A stretch of DNA of 64,000 nucleotides from Timema cristinae (GCA_039000515.1 JBCFYV010000100.1:54311433-54375432); one strand, 5' to 3'; shown: positions 11,682 through 23,302, counted from the first letter of the stretch. Notes: generated by a model not told the origin, from the letters alone. Translations and numbers: made by a program.

Positions 11682-12582
11682 TTATTAATAAAGGAAATAC
11701 AATTTCTTTTAACCTTTTAACCACACACATGAACTATTAAATATCTCAATTACTATATTTACACCGGATATTTAAAAAAGTTGTTAAAGAAACGTAAAAA
11801 ATTGCATTTATCCTATTAAATTCTGTTTTATTTGAGCATAAACTACTCATGTTTTAAAATGTATCCTCCATACAAAAAAAAACAACCATTTCGTCCTCCA
11901 AAAAAATTGAATTTTATATGGTGGCCCATTCTTATATTTAAATTCTCAATAAGGCCTCTTCTTGAAAATATTCACCCGGGCCTGCCTTATACAATGCGAC
12001 AATCGAAGCGGGTAATTTTACAAATTAAAATAAAATGTGATTAATTATTAGATTGGTTGAACGTTATTTGAATATCAGAGAGCTTACTGTTTAAAGAACA
12101 GAAATAAAAAAAAGAGTCTAGGTTGTTTTTTTTTATCTGAGAAGATTGCACCGCTAGTAATTTAATAGTGAGGACATTGTTTGTTCAATAAACGAATCAT
12201 CTGCATCGTCGAATTCAAGAATAATTGAGTTTTGACTCTGGTCGCAGTTGGATGTTTCTGGATGGGACCTCTTACCCCTTCCCATCCCTAGGATCAATTC
12301 TCGACCGGATTGATTCGGGACGGATCAGGATCGTGTCACGTGACTTTAACTGATTGGTTTTTTATTTTATTTTATCTTGTTTAGCCGTCCAAGGAAGAAA
12401 TCATCTGATTTCTTTAAGAGGATAAAGCGGAGGGGAGGTTATATAAGTATTTTTGTCTGTGCTCTCTCTTATATTAAAAATGTACTATATTCATGAACAT
12501 TTTAGGGCGCTAGATTTTGATGGATTTTGACGTATTATTTATCCCCAATTCAAAAAAGAAGATTTTATTATTTTGTTTTTTT
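11682..12582. other. AT-rich, no gene seen
   Basis: Only simple AT-rich sequence, plus one GC-richer stretch at 12230-12350 containing CACGTGAC. No repeat match was recognised. Confidence 0.4.
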
Positions 12583-12742
12583 AAACACCGCGTCTTAATA
12601 CCCGTTTAACTTATATTCTTATGTAATAATTTGGCTAGTGGTTTTAGTGATTAAGAAGTTTATATTTATAGGAAGTGTGCTCGCATTTGCATAGAGGAGG
12701 AGTGTAAGACAATTTAAAAAATTCCTCAGTATGACTACATCC
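12583..12742 (-). mobile_element. SINE-A, head missing
   Basis: The 3' module complement AACACCGCGTCTTAATACCC and body TGCTCGCATTTGCATAGAGG are present. The copy stops about 45 bp before the 18-bp minisatellite. Confidence 0.7.
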
Positions 12743-12785
12743 TTCCCTCAGAGGCTCTTGACATGTCCCGATGAGATGAGGTGGG

Positions 12786-14058
12786 GGTGATAGTGAGTAT
12801 GAGGGTGATAGTGAGTATGAGGGTGATAGTGAGTATGAGGGTGATAGTGAGTACGAGGGTGATAGTGAGTACGAGGGTGATAGTGAGTATGAGGGTGATA
12901 GTGAGTATATGAGAGGTGATAGTGAGTATGAGGTGAGTGAGTAGGTGAGTAATGAGGGTGATAGTGAGTATGAGGGTGATAGTGAGTATGAGGGTGATAG
13001 TGAGTATGAGGGTGATAGTGAGTATGAGGGTGATATAGTGAGTATGAGGGTGATAGTGAGTATGAGGGTGATAGTGAGTATGAGGGTGATAGTGAGTATG
13101 AGGGTGATAGTGAGTATGAGGGTGATAGTGAGTATGAGGGTGATAGTGAGTATGAGGGTGATAGTGAGTATGAGGGTGATAGTGAGTATGAGGGTGATAG
13201 TGAGTATGAGGGTGATAGTGAGTATGAGGGTGATAGTGAGTATGAGGGTGATAGTGAGTTATGAGGGTGATAGTGAGTATGAGGGTGAATAGTGAGTAGT
13301 ATGAGGGTGATAGTGAGTATTATGAGGGTGATAGTGAGTATGAGGGTGATAGTGAGTATGAGGGTGATAGTGAGTATGAGGGTGATAGTGAGTATGAGGG
13401 TGATAGTGAGTATGAGGGTGATTGAGTATGAGGGTGATAGTGAGTATGAGGGTGATAGTGAGTATGAGGTGATAGTGAGTATGAGGGTGATAGTGAGTAT
13501 GAGGGTGATAGTGAGTATGAGGGTGATAGTGAGTATGAGGGTGATAGTGAGTATGAGGGTGATAGTGAGTATTGGGGGTGATGTGATATGAGGTGATAGT
13601 GAGTATGAGGGTGATAGTGAGTATGAGGTGATAGTGAGTATGAGGTGATAGTGAGTATGAGGGTGATAGTGAGTATGAGGGTGATAGATAGTGATAGTGA
13701 AGAGGGTGATATGAGTTAGGTGAGTAGTGTAGGAGGATAGTGAGTATGAGGGTGATAGTGAGTTGAGGGTGATAGTGAGTATTGAGGGTGATAGTGAGTA
13801 TGAGGGTGATAGGATAGAGGTGATAGTAGTATATGAGGGTGATAGTGAGTATAGGTGATATGAGTATGAGGGTGATAGTGAGTATTATGAGGGTGATAGT
13901 GAGTATTATGAGGGTGATAGTGAGTATGAGGGTGATAGTGATATGAGGGTGATAGTGAGTATGAGGGTGATAGTGAGTATTATGAGGGTGATAGTGAGTA
14001 TGAGGGTGATAGTGAGTATGAGGGTGATAGTGAGTATGAGGGTGATAGTGAGTATGAG
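12786..14058 (+). repeat. 18-bp minisatellite, about 70 units
   Basis: The unit is GATAGTGAGTATGAGGGT, with many 1-6 bp slips that break the phase. The same words occur once in the flank of the SINE-D at 59980-60166 and, in complement, in the SINE-D at 23117-23302, so the array is an expansion of a SINE-D 3' end. Frames reading EYEGDS or MRVIVS repeats are artefacts. Confidence 0.95.
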
Positions 14059-14234
14059 GGTGTGGAACCAGTGGAAATATTTAAACTTATCATAAGCCTA
14101 ATCAACCCAACCCTAGAGACCCTTGGAATAATTCCTCTTTCGGGAAAAAAATCCAGGGTACCAGCTGGGAATTGAACTCGGTACCTTTAGACTCATAGCC
14201 AGGTGAACTGACCACTACACCACGGGGCTGGTTA
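14059..14234 (-). mobile_element. SINE-D
   Basis: Reverse copy. The 3' side GTGGAACCAGTGGAAAT leads to the tRNA-like head complement (GGGAATTGAACTCGGTACC, then ACTGACCACTACACCACGGG). It continues without a break out of the minisatellite. Confidence 0.8.
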
Positions 14235-15100
14235 CTTATGTACTGATATACAGTAAATCATTTGGTTCAGAAATTTATCTTTGGACCCACTTTATAAAAA
14301 AATACCTAGTGGATTAAAAAAATAAATTCGTTCAAGTAATCTTACTTCCGACTTTTGTAGAAGCCACGGTCATCCTTGTACTGATACAAAAGCCAGTGAT
14401 TTACGACCTGTAATCTATCGAACCGGTAGAGGCCCTTAAAGCTCAGAGGTTAGGTAAGGTTAGGTCAGGTTGGGATGAATTATGACAGTGGTGGCTTGGT
14501 GTAGTGTTGAGAGAAGAAAATTGTCAGGAGAAGGAGGGTTGATTAATGATTCTATGAAGGGTTGAAAGAAGAAATATATGATGGTAGACTCGACCGGTGA
14601 GCAAGTTTAACTTCAATTAAATTATATTGATATATATATATAGATATATATATGTGTGTGTGTAACCACATGTACACTAATTGGACTAAGGATGATAAAA
14701 GTAGAATTAAGAAGAAATGTATCCACATTTACGAGTAAAGTAATAGCGCAGGTAATTTATTAGAATACTACCTTAGTGAGTTTAGACAATATCCGAACCA
14801 CGACATTCACCTTTGACGAAAAATAAAATACTAGGCGTTACTGACGCTTTGGTTCATATGTCCGTATAATGTGGTTAGTACGGTAAATAAAATATCACAA
14901 GTTGTAGCCAGTTAGACTTGAAGCTCGGCCTCAAAAGTTTGGAATCAGTCACGTGACCTTATTTCCCGCCCAGACATGTTCTCTCTCTCTCTCATACAAC
15001 CCGCCTAGTTTATTACTTGTTACAGGGGGTAGTTGAGTCTTTTTGTTTGCCCACTCGATCCTTCCTTGTTTCAGAAGCATTAGGTCCTAGCTACACTTCA
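14235..15100. other. 0.9 kb unassigned
   Basis: Includes TTAGGT-like words (GGTTAGGTAAGGTTAGGTC at about 14450), a motif often interspersed in insect genomes, and a TA microsatellite at about 14630-14665. No gene was found. Confidence 0.4.
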
Positions 15101-15139
15101 CACAACAACAATAACAACAACAACAACAACAACAACAAC

Positions 15140-15180
<41 letters not shown>
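15101..15180. repeat. (CAA)n-(TAA)n microsatellite
   Basis: CAA units change to TAA/AAT units near 15140. Confidence 0.95.
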
Positions 15181-15181
<1 letters not shown>

Positions 15182-15235
15182 TAGCCGTACCAAGGCGAGA
15201 TACCAGCAAATTCAAATTAATCGCTGACCCTCTTA

Positions 15236-15445
15236 AGTGGACGAACGGTTTAAGGGTTCGTTCACTCTCGTGCTAAGACTGGCCCGCTGAAGGTAAACAG
15301 ATCAGTGTTCGAATCCTAATCGGATCTATTGAGGGTAGTTTTTTTTCCCCCTAAATGGTTTTCCCACTCTCCTTCTACGAACATGCGGGTAGATCACCTC
15401 TAAAATTCTTCCTGCCTCCTCGACCTCCTTACCCCATTTAGAATA
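15236..15445 (+). mobile_element. SINE-A, diverged
   Basis: B box GTGTTCGAATCCTAATCGG, body AATGGTTTTCCCACTCTCC. The 3' module is lost. Confidence 0.65.
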
Positions 15446-15618
15446 GTTATCATCTGCCTTCTCGTGCTTCTAGAATATTCTCTACCAGTAACAATTACCA
15501 ACTCAAACCTCTCGATCGTTTTATGAGCAGCGTTAACTCTAACTTTCCTGAATTTGGTTTTTAAAATGAAAGAATAACTATAATCAAAGAGTTATTTAAG
15601 AAATAACCTTGTCATTAA

Positions 15619-16130
15619 CCTACTTCGGTGACCGCATTGTATAACGCGCTACCCTCATCAGTAGACTAGACTTCCAATGACGGGGAGATCGGGGTTCGAA
15701 TCTCACACGGGTGTACTGAGGTTTATATTCTAAAATGGTTTTCAACTCTCCCTCCACGCAAATATGGGTACACTTCTTATATACAACCTTATCTTTTAGC
15801 ACCGTGTCTTACTACCCGTTCGGGTTTACACACTTATGTACTAATCGTTTTAGGGATTGGGAAGATTAGTTTTAGAGGAAGTTTACCAGCATTTGCGAGG
15901 AGGGATAATAGAAAACCACTATGGGGGGGAAAAAACTCAGTACACTCGACCAAGATTCTAACCTAAATCTCCCCGTCATCGTCAGTGTAGTCTATTGCGA
16001 GAGTATCACGTTAGACCATTTGGCAAACGAAGCGGGTAATATAACGTATCTAATCCTCAGAACTATTAGCGTAATTAGTACAAAAGCGTGTAACCCGAAC
16101 GGGTAGTAATATATAATGCTAAAACAAAAA
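15619..16130 (+). mobile_element. SINE-A interrupted by another SINE-A
   Basis: Head and body at 15619-15793 (CCTACTTCGGTGACCGCATT, B box GGGTTCGAATCTC). The missing 3' module resumes at about 16041 (TAATCCTCAGAACTATTAGC, then CCCGAACGGGTAGTAA). The reverse SINE-A at 15794-16038 lies between. Confidence 0.82.
15794..16038 (-). mobile_element. SINE-A, inserted in the SINE-A above
   Basis: Full reverse copy from TTTTAGCACCGTGTCTTACT to AACGAAGCGGGTAAT. Flanks ATACAACCTTATC (left) and ATATAACGTATC (right) look like a diverged target duplication. Confidence 0.82.
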
Positions 16131-16378
16131 CCTTATCATTCATTACTATATGTTTTATTTATTGTGAATTGTTTCCTAAAAAACAATTACTACAACTTAG
16201 TGTACCTCTGTAAGGTCAGTGTATATCAAACTGGAGTTAAAAGAAGTATGTTCTAGGTTAGTAGCTCCTTGTGCCATTACCAGAACAATCAGGAGTCTGG
16301 TGCAACACTGGACTATGCCATGGTCTTATTCAATAAGACACTGTCTACTTTGTCATAAATATAGAGTCATGGTTGAAT

Positions 16379-16660
16379 AGTCAAGGTAACTGCACCTGCT
16401 TGGTTCCTAGGTACAGGCCTGTAAGATAGGCCCATAGTGTAACAGTCAAGGAAGACCTACTACCTTCTTGGTTCCAATGGTACAGCCTGTAAATAGGCCC
16501 ATAGTGTAAACAGTCAAGTAAACTGCTATTGCCTTGTTCCATTATGGTACAGCTGTAAGATAGGCCATAGGTAATCATCAAGGTAAGACTGCTCCCTGCT
16601 TGGTTCCACTAGTACAAAATTAAGATAGGCCATAAGTAATCATCAAGTAAGACTCTAACT
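16379..16660 (+). repeat. 65-bp tandem array, about 4 units
   Basis: Units begin GTCAAGGTAACTGC-like at about 16380, 16444, 16513, 16578 and 16643 and contain CTTGGTTCC, GGTACAG and AAGATAGGCC. Small indels accumulate towards the 3' side. Confidence 0.85.
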
Positions 16661-17207
16661 TCCACGGCAATGAGGTACATTTATATATTTTTATAAGCGG
16701 AGACATAAGTATGCAGGGAATATTAATTTATGAATAATACAAGATGTATAGAAAATAAGATAATTAAAAGTAAGTGTGAAAATAAACGTATTATGGGAAT
16801 TAGGATAAATTTAAAGTCGATTGGACCAATAAAAGTTACCGATCCCTAATTTAAAGGGTCATCCTGAAACATGTGAAATGTTGAGTAAAAAGTGGGGGGG
16901 AGGAATCGAGCTAAATTCTTTGTGTTATATGGGGAGAAGGGGGTAGGAGAAGTAAAAAGTTAGAAAAAGTGTTTGTTTTTATGGTTTCTGGTTTATGAAT
17001 CCATAGGGAAAATATTGAATTCGCATTGCGGTGAAAATTTTGGTAAAGAGAGTTAATTTCAAGAATTGATTAAGATATAATTATTTTTTTCTTTCTTTCG
17101 TTATGGCTCATAAAGCATATTTTTTAAAAACTATAATATTTTACAACTTTATACAAACACACACTATTATAAAATATTTAGATAATTATTATAATATATT
17201 ATAAAAA
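16661..17207. other. AT-rich, no gene seen
   Basis: No repeat match or open frame worth reporting. Confidence 0.4.
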
Positions 17208-17416
17208 TTAGGCACAATTAACCTTCAGGTTATACACTTATATACTAATGGTTTTAGGAAAGAAAGGCTATATTTAAAAGAGTGTACCGTATTTGCGTGA
17301 GGAGATGAACTTTGAAAAAACTCGTACACCACAAGATTCGAACCTTAATCACAGTCATCGGCAAACCTAACTACTGCGAGAGAGTACGCTTAGACATGCG
17401 GCCAACGAAGCGGTTA
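17208..17416 (-). mobile_element. SINE-A
   Basis: 3' module TTCAGGTTATACACTTATAT, B box complement AAGATTCGAACC, head ACATGCGGCCAACGAAGCGG. Confidence 0.75.
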
Positions 17417-18799
17417 GACTATATTTGGTGAAAGTTTTATTATTGTTTTAAATTTTATGTTTGAATTTTAAAATGTTTCTTTAATTAATTAAAAAAATAT
17501 AATTTTATTAATTGCTATTTAGCTTAACATATTTAATCATATTGCCACTCAATTATACGAGTATATTATGAATTATAAAATTTAATTTTAGTTAAAAATA
17601 GACTCCTTGTTATTGCCTAACAATTTGTTGGGAAGTAATCTAAAAAATTTTCAAATCTTATGTATTATTATCTTTATTTTCGATATCAAACCAGAATAAA
17701 TTAATATCCATTTTAATTATTTTATTACTCTTACACACTCAACATCAAATGAGTTCTTTTTTTCCCCTGCTTTATTATTACTTTGCAAAGTCCCTTAAAT
17801 CAAATCAAAATATCCACTTGCCATTTTTTCTATTCACAGTAAATTTCCTTTAAGGCGACGTCTTAGTCTTTGAGTGTGCATGGCATGCAATAGATATCTC
17901 CAGCGTCGCTCGGGAAACGACGTCAAGGGAGAATTGAATACAAGCTCCTTCTTAGAAGCGCTACATCTTGTGACTTCGGATTCTGTCGTGCCCATCGAAA
18001 GTACTAAGGAGGGGAAGAGGGGATAAGAATAACGCGGTAAGTTAGTGAGGGGTAAAAAAAAAAAAAAAAAAAAGAGCTGTGTAAGCCTTGCCCCTGGGTA
18101 AAAGACACATTATTCGTAAATATCGAGTAAATAAAAAAAAAAGAGGAAGGATAGTAAAGAAGACTCCGTTCATTCCTCTCGGGACAACGTATCGCGGGCT
18201 GAGGATAAGAAGGCACTAAGTCGACAGTATTTTTTTTCCTCACGATCCCTCGGAGAAAGAAGGTTTTGTGATCGTCAAAACATTGATGGCTATCTGACCC
18301 CGAATTAGTGGTTTTTGTATTGCCGTCTGTCTGTCTTTTACAAAACCAAAACCATTTTATAGATTGGGCTAAAGTTTGGTATCTATGATTTTCATAAAGT
18401 TCCCTAGATCTAGAAGAATTTTTTGAACTATCTATCCGACCTTAAAATTAAGGATAGTTTATTTAAGAGTGAAAAAAAAAAAAAAAACCTTTTCTCAAAA
18501 TTTAGATAAATTAGCGAGAAAGTTAGTGTGGTGCACCATAACATTATTTTTAATGAGCTGATTAATTTTTTAAACGGTATATTTTTTGTGAGGTGTTTTT
18601 AGATTAGACAATTCACGCGTGTTGCCTATCTAGCCATACGGTGATTCCTTACTTTCCTATTACGGTTAGCAGGGAGGGTTGGGATTCAATTCCCGGCTAT
18701 TGAATTGAGGATGTTTGTTTCCATGCTCTATTTTCAAAGCTTTATTCCGCTATACAAACTGGTAAAATTTAATTAAATAATAATGACTGTATGTATAAC
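17417..18799. other. 1.4 kb, unique patch and AT-rich flanks
   Basis: 17850-18000 is GC/CpG-richer than its surroundings and matches nothing else here, so it is a weak candidate for host sequence. 18620-18700 contains GGGATTCAATTCCCGG, a B-box-like word suggesting another tRNA-derived head. A tracts occur at about 18054-18073 and 18472-18487. Confidence 0.4.
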
Positions 18800-18949
18800 A
18801 TTGTTTAAAGTAGGGGACGCGAGTTAATGTAACTGTTTTTGCAGTTTTTTTATAGCAGAATTTTTGTTTTGGCTAAAATAAATAAAACAAACTGCTCCAT
18901 TAGATACGTTTAATATAATTTTTTACGTGTGGTTATACCAAGGTATTTA
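18800..18949. mobile_element. Foldback family F, left-arm copy
   Basis: GCTAAAATAAATAAAACAAA and CTGCTCCATTAGATACG match the left arm of the element at 174-500. It ends at the SINE-E junction at GGTTATACCA, where copy 1 has GATTATATCA. Confidence 0.6.
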
Positions 18950-19166
18950 ACGTTCACTTTCTGAACCTATTGATTATATCAGCACATGACTTAAAACTAA
19001 CTTGATTCTATAACAGATACATCGTCCAGTCCCCAGCTGTTAATTCATCGCTCTAAAAGGGTAAACCAAACATTTCACCCATAATACATTTTTTTGGCCA
19101 TGCCAAAAATCGAACCCGGGACCCTTAGCTCAATACAAACACGCTACCGACTGAGCTAAAGTGTCA
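18950..19166 (-). mobile_element. SINE-E
   Basis: Reverse copy. The 3' end AGGTATTTAACGTTCACTTT and TGATTATATCAGCAC is the module shared with SINE-C. The head complement has AATCGAACCCGGGACCC (B box) and TACCGACTGAGCTAAAGTG (A box), as in tRNAs with TAGCTCAGTCGGTAG. The mismatched acceptor ends show it is not a tRNA gene. Confidence 0.82.
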
Positions 19167-19329
19167 AACCGCACAGTAATAGCAATATTTATTGAATATA
19201 GGTCAAAGCCTTTGCGGAATTTGAATAAGACTTTTTATATGTAGATAAAAAACTGGTCCAAATCCACTAAACATTTTTTCTAGGTGGGGGTTGAGAGAAT
19301 CAGATAGAAAATTTTACTTAACCTTTTGT

Positions 19330-19455
19330 CAATTGGATGACTTGAAGGGAAGAAGAGAATTCTGGGAGCTGAAGGAGAAGGCAGAGGACAGGGTGCAATG
19401 GCGGTCTCAGGTCATTGACAAAAGGAATGGACCTGTCGTAAGACAGAACACATAA
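19330..19455 (+). pseudogene. LINE ORF2 C-terminal fragment
   Basis: One uninterrupted frame of 41 codons reads QLDDLKGRREFWELKEKAED, then RVQWRSQ...RNGPVVRQNT and two stops. The layout LDDLKERR-x-W-x-LKEEA-x-DR-x-x-WR, ending G-P-V-V-R-Q, is the C-terminal tail of a non-LTR retrotransposon polyprotein. Everything upstream is missing (5' truncation). An AT-rich 3' end follows directly. The same family appears on the minus strand at 52930-53172. Confidence 0.8.
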
Positions 19456-20016
19456 TAATTATAATACACCCCCAGTCCCCCATAGGGGTGAATAAATTCA
19501 AGTTTTCTATGACATTGTTTATATTAAATTGGGCAGCGTATTTGATAAGCCAGTTCCAAACAAACTTTCTAATGTTTGAATGACAGATTCTTTCACCTAC
19601 CCTTCCTTCTGATTCAATTTTAATCATAAATAAAAGTTCTGCGTTTGTTCTCCTCGAGTGAACTATTTCTTCTATTAAATATATCTACAGGTCGTGGATT
19701 CTTGCTCCCTCCATAAAATCTAATTAGAAAGTTTCGTATTTTTAGTTAAAACAAACCTGCCCTTAACGAGGTACAGTATTTATTAGTCCAAGCTTTCACT
19801 TGAATTTACAACCCTCCTCTCCTCTAAGCATGTCTTTCCTCCCCTGATTGCATCTTCGTAGTAGAGTGGTTTGGGAGGTAGAGGTTTTCAGTCTTATGGT
19901 TCTTGTTTAAACCCAGGTGTTGGTTATAAATTAATAATTATATATATTTAATTTTACCTTATCACCCTGATACTTATATCCCTTTTACTATAGGTTGTCT
20001 CTTTGGTATTAGTGTA
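19456..20016. other. No gene seen
   Basis: Unassigned sequence. TTAAACCCAGGTGTTGG near 19910 may be a decayed tRNA B box. Confidence 0.4.
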
Positions 20017-20128
20017 AAGTAGTCCCATGACTTCTTTGGTGCTGACTGACAGCTCACAGTTCACTTCTGACAGTCAACATTTAAGTATATACCTAAATTT
20101 CAGCACCAAAGAAGTCATGGGGCTACTG
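20017..20128. mobile_element. Tc1/mariner-type MITE, short form
   Basis: Same ends as 650-871 (CTTCTTTGGTGCTGACTGAC on the left, complement on the right), with TA at 20015-20016 and 20129-20130. Only 112 bp remain, so the centre is deleted. The left end has point changes (AAGTAGTCCC for CAGTAGCCCC). Confidence 0.85.
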
Positions 20129-20259
20129 TAGGTGTCCTAGGTTAAGTAAGTTGATGATTCGAGGTGGGATTCTGTGCGTAGGAAAGCTCGCAAAAACCTC
20201 AAATGACTATATATATGGCCTTAGTATGTATAGTATATATATATATATATATATATAAA

Positions 20260-20470
20260 CTTTTTATAGATAACAGCAACAACTATAAAACAAAACCACT
20301 AATTGTTTATGGTTAACACTGATAACATTTTACTTTATCATTAATGTTGTTTTTTTAAGTAGTGATAATATCCATCAAAAATTACAGCTGTATATAACAT
20401 GACTTGACGTATGAATACGTGAAAGTAGATCTAGATCCTTTTTTCCAAAAGATATGTCCATTCTGAAGTT
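20260..20470 (+). repeat. Dispersed repeat family R, copy
   Basis: Core GATAATATCCATCAAAAATT, then ACAGCTGTATATAACATG, TTGACGTATGAATACGTG and AAAGTAGATCTAG. Confidence 0.65.
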
Positions 20471-20670
20471 TAACATATATTTATAGACTGAATTTACAAT
20501 TATTCTATGTCAGGTTAGCGAATAACACGCCAGATTTATGACTCAACGAATGATGGTGCAGTAATTCAAGATTAAACCCTCTCATGTGACCTTATATTAG
20601 TAAAAAGTCACTGATACGTGGTAATGTCAAAATTCATTCGTATCATTTTATTATATAGGTCTGTTAGCTT

Positions 20671-20914
20671 TTTTTTGTTCCCCGGGTCTTACTACCCGTT
20701 CAGGTTATACGCGTTTTTTTACTAAGTACGCTAATGTTCTAGCGATGAGTAAGGTTGAATTTAAATGAAGTACATCCCCATTTGCTTGGAGTGAGAATGG
20801 TAGCACATTTAAGAAAACACTCGACCAGGATTCGAGCCCCAATCTATTTGGCATCAGATAATTCCGGTCTATTGTGAGACGGAAGCCCTAGACTATTAGA
20901 CCAGCGAAGTGGGT
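20671..20914 (-). mobile_element. SINE-A
   Basis: 3' module GGTCTTACTACCCGTTCAGG, body AAGTACATCCCCATTTGC, B box complement AGGATTCGAGCCCC, head end CCAGCGAAGTGGGT. Confidence 0.8.
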
Positions 20915-21014
20915 ATTAGCTAAATTTAATTTCTGATAGCCAATACTGCTACTGAACTTAAGACCTAAATTGAACTTTATAACTAGTTTCCAAATAAGCA
21001 TCGCAACCAAAATG

Positions 21015-22095
21015 TAAATAAGTGGTACGGTGCACCGCATAGACTTTCTAGCTCTTTTGAGTGAAAATAGAGAAATAATATACATTGTTTTAAAAACAGG
21101 GGGACCTGGCGGTCTAGGGGTAAGGTATCAGACTTCCGTGCTGGGGTTCGGGGTTCAATCCTCGGTCCAGGCACAGATTTATCTGATTGACAAACCCTTC
21201 CTTCACCTCTGACAAGACGTGTATTAATCACAACTTGTGAATGTGTGGAATGCCATGCCTCCACCGTAGTTCGGATCCCACGTTAAACTGTAGGTCCTCC
21301 ATTTCATCTCACAATCACCCTACCATACACATTAGTGTAAGTGCGTACAACCCGAACGGGTAGTAAGACGAGGTGATAATAATAATAATTTTAGAAACAC
21401 TGTAACCAAAGAGAATACATGAAATAATATACACTGTTACAGAAACACACTGAGGAGAAAAGTAACATCTCTGTCCACAAACGAGCATAATAATCAATCA
21501 CCCGAACCTCGATCTAAATATTAATTTGACAATATCTCAGAACTTATTGGTTTTATACAGATATATTTTAAATACCACTACGACTTTACAATGATAAGTT
21601 TTTTTCATATCTCAAATAGTTGTAGAGATATTACAAAGATTATAAATATCTGCTTATCTAAAGTGCCCTTAAAGACTTTTTCAGGGGAAAAATAGAAGAA
21701 TTGATATTTTATTTTTAATGTTTAACAGTGACAAAATACGAAATTTAATCAAAATCGTTAACATCAATATTGAGAGAGTCGATTTTCTCTCTCTCTCTCT
21801 CTACTCCTTAAGTTAACGACCCTTAATTTTACGATTGCAATAATTTAAAAAATCCTTCTGATGAACCTTATGAATACCCCAGATACCAAGTCTTAGCCCG
21901 ATCGTTAAAACGGTTTTGCTATAGCCCGGTAACAGACGGACAGACAGACAGACAGTATTGCTAAATATATTTTTTTCAACTTCAAAAGGTTCATGAAACG
22001 TGGATATCAAACAAAACTTCAAATTTGATAAAATATTTTATGATCACAATACTTCCTATAATCGAGGGGTGCTAAAAAAGTAAAAATTGTGTGAT
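21015..22095 (+). repeat. Unnamed repeat family U, copy 1
   Basis: Matches 50565-51420 in several blocks: GAAATAATATACATTGTT, ATAATATACACTGTTAC, AACTTTACAAT...TATCTCAAATA, and near the end TCAAATTTG...GATCACAATACTT. Interrupted by SINE-B at 21099-21390. A (GACA)n patch occurs at about 21937-21955. No coding frame is seen, and the termini could not be fixed. Confidence 0.6.
21099..21390 (+). mobile_element. SINE-B, full length (long subtype)
   Basis: Head GGCGGTCTAGGGGTAAGG (A box) and GGGTTCAATCC (B box), body TGACAAGACGTGTATTAATC, 3' module CCCGAACGGGTAGTAAGACG, tail (AAT)n. Flanks TTTTAAAAACA and TTTTAGAAACA form a target duplication with one mismatch. Confidence 0.93.
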
Positions 22096-22789
22096 ATATT
22101 TTTGTCTCATCTCTACTCGACGTCATAATTATGTAATTAGCGACGTAATCAAACTGCCTAACTTAAGCCGACGGTTGTTGACACGTCTAATTAAGGTTGA
22201 TAAATATGACTAAGCTCTTTACAGAAGGGAGATTTATTGCGGCTAATCCGTATTTTTTTAATACGTCGTACTATACACGCTAAAACTAAAAAAAAAACTA
22301 AAAAAAACTTCCAATAATGTAAAACTTTTTTATTTATTCATGCTAACGATCCATGTCGACGTATTATTACTATTATTATAAATAATAAATATGACTGGGT
22401 ATGGGGGCAAAATAAAACGTAATATTTTCAAATACATGAATACAGAAACTTTTATTAATCCACTTTAATTTTCTTTCGGAATGAATAAAAAAAAAAGTAT
22501 TTTCAGAAACTGTTTTAATAATATATTTAAAAAAATCAACTCCATGTTAAATCAAATTTTACTCGAGCCAATTCGAAAGTTTATTTTTTCTAGTTTCATG
22601 TTTGTATGATATTTACAAACAAACTAGATCCAAGCAGTAGTAACTTTTAATAAAATAAAAGGGGTGACATGACAGATATATCTAAATATATATTAAATAC
22701 TTCTAGTTTCCTCTACAATAAAACTAGGGTTCTGTAAACTACAGACAATCTCCTGATAAACCAGAATATGCGAAAGTCAATTAACCAGT
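22096..22789. other. AT-rich, no gene seen
   Basis: A-rich tracts near 22290-22310. Nothing recognised. Confidence 0.4.
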
Positions 22790-23020
22790 TGACACTAAAC
22801 AAAATGTCGTATCTCATTTTCCCATGAAAATTACTTTGAGAGTAATCTTCACTTAAGCGGAAATTTTCAATTTTGATCACATCTCCACAACTATTTGAGT
22901 TACAAATTAAATTATCATAGAAAAGTTGTTGTACTAATAAATATATAAAAAAATTATTTGAAATCTATTTGTACAAAACCAATAGTTTTTTAAGATATTG
23001 GCAAATATATTTTTTAAATT
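22790..23020 (-). repeat. Repeat family U, fragment
   Basis: The complement carries TATTGGTTTTGTACAAATAG, then CTCAAATAGTTGTGGAGAT, matching the middle of the copy at 21015-22095. Confidence 0.5.
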
Positions 23021-23116
23021 GAGGTCCGGGAAATTAGTTATGTTTTTTAGAGAACAGAGAAGTTACTTTTTTTTCTCGGTATTTTTTTGTAACAGTATGT
23101 ATTATTTCATTAATAT

Positions 23117-23302
23117 CTGACCCTGTGGGGTAAAAACCAGTGCACCTAGCTACGAGTCCAAAAGTACCGGGCTCGATTCACGGCTGGTACCTTGGGTATT
23201 ATTTATCTTAAGGAGAATATCCAATGTCTCCAGATGTTTAATTAGCCTTACTATGTTTAAGCTCCTCTGGTCCAAACCTCCATATTCACTATCATCACAT
23301 CA
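23117..23302 (+). mobile_element. SINE-D
   Basis: Forward copy: head CCAGTGCACCTAGCTACGAG, B box CGGGCTCGATTCACGG, body TAATTAGCCTTACTATG. The 3' end TCCATATTCACTATCATCAC is the complement of the 18-bp minisatellite unit at 12.8-14.1 kb. Confidence 0.72.

Noticed and set aside
12945..13591. Two adjacent open frames with EYEGDS and MRVIVS repeats
   Set aside because: Pure translation of the 18-bp minisatellite. Frame changes follow array slips and no non-repeat coding sequence is attached.
14445..14475. TTAGG-like words as a telomere remnant
   Set aside because: Only a few imperfect units are present. Short GGTTAGGT runs are common in insect interspersed DNA.
18950..19166. tRNA gene candidate (TAGCTCAGTCGGTAGCG with GGGTTCGA)
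   Set aside because: It continues into a repeated body and tail found elsewhere, and the acceptor ends do not pair, so it is a SINE head. The same applies to all other tRNA-like heads except 54084-54155.
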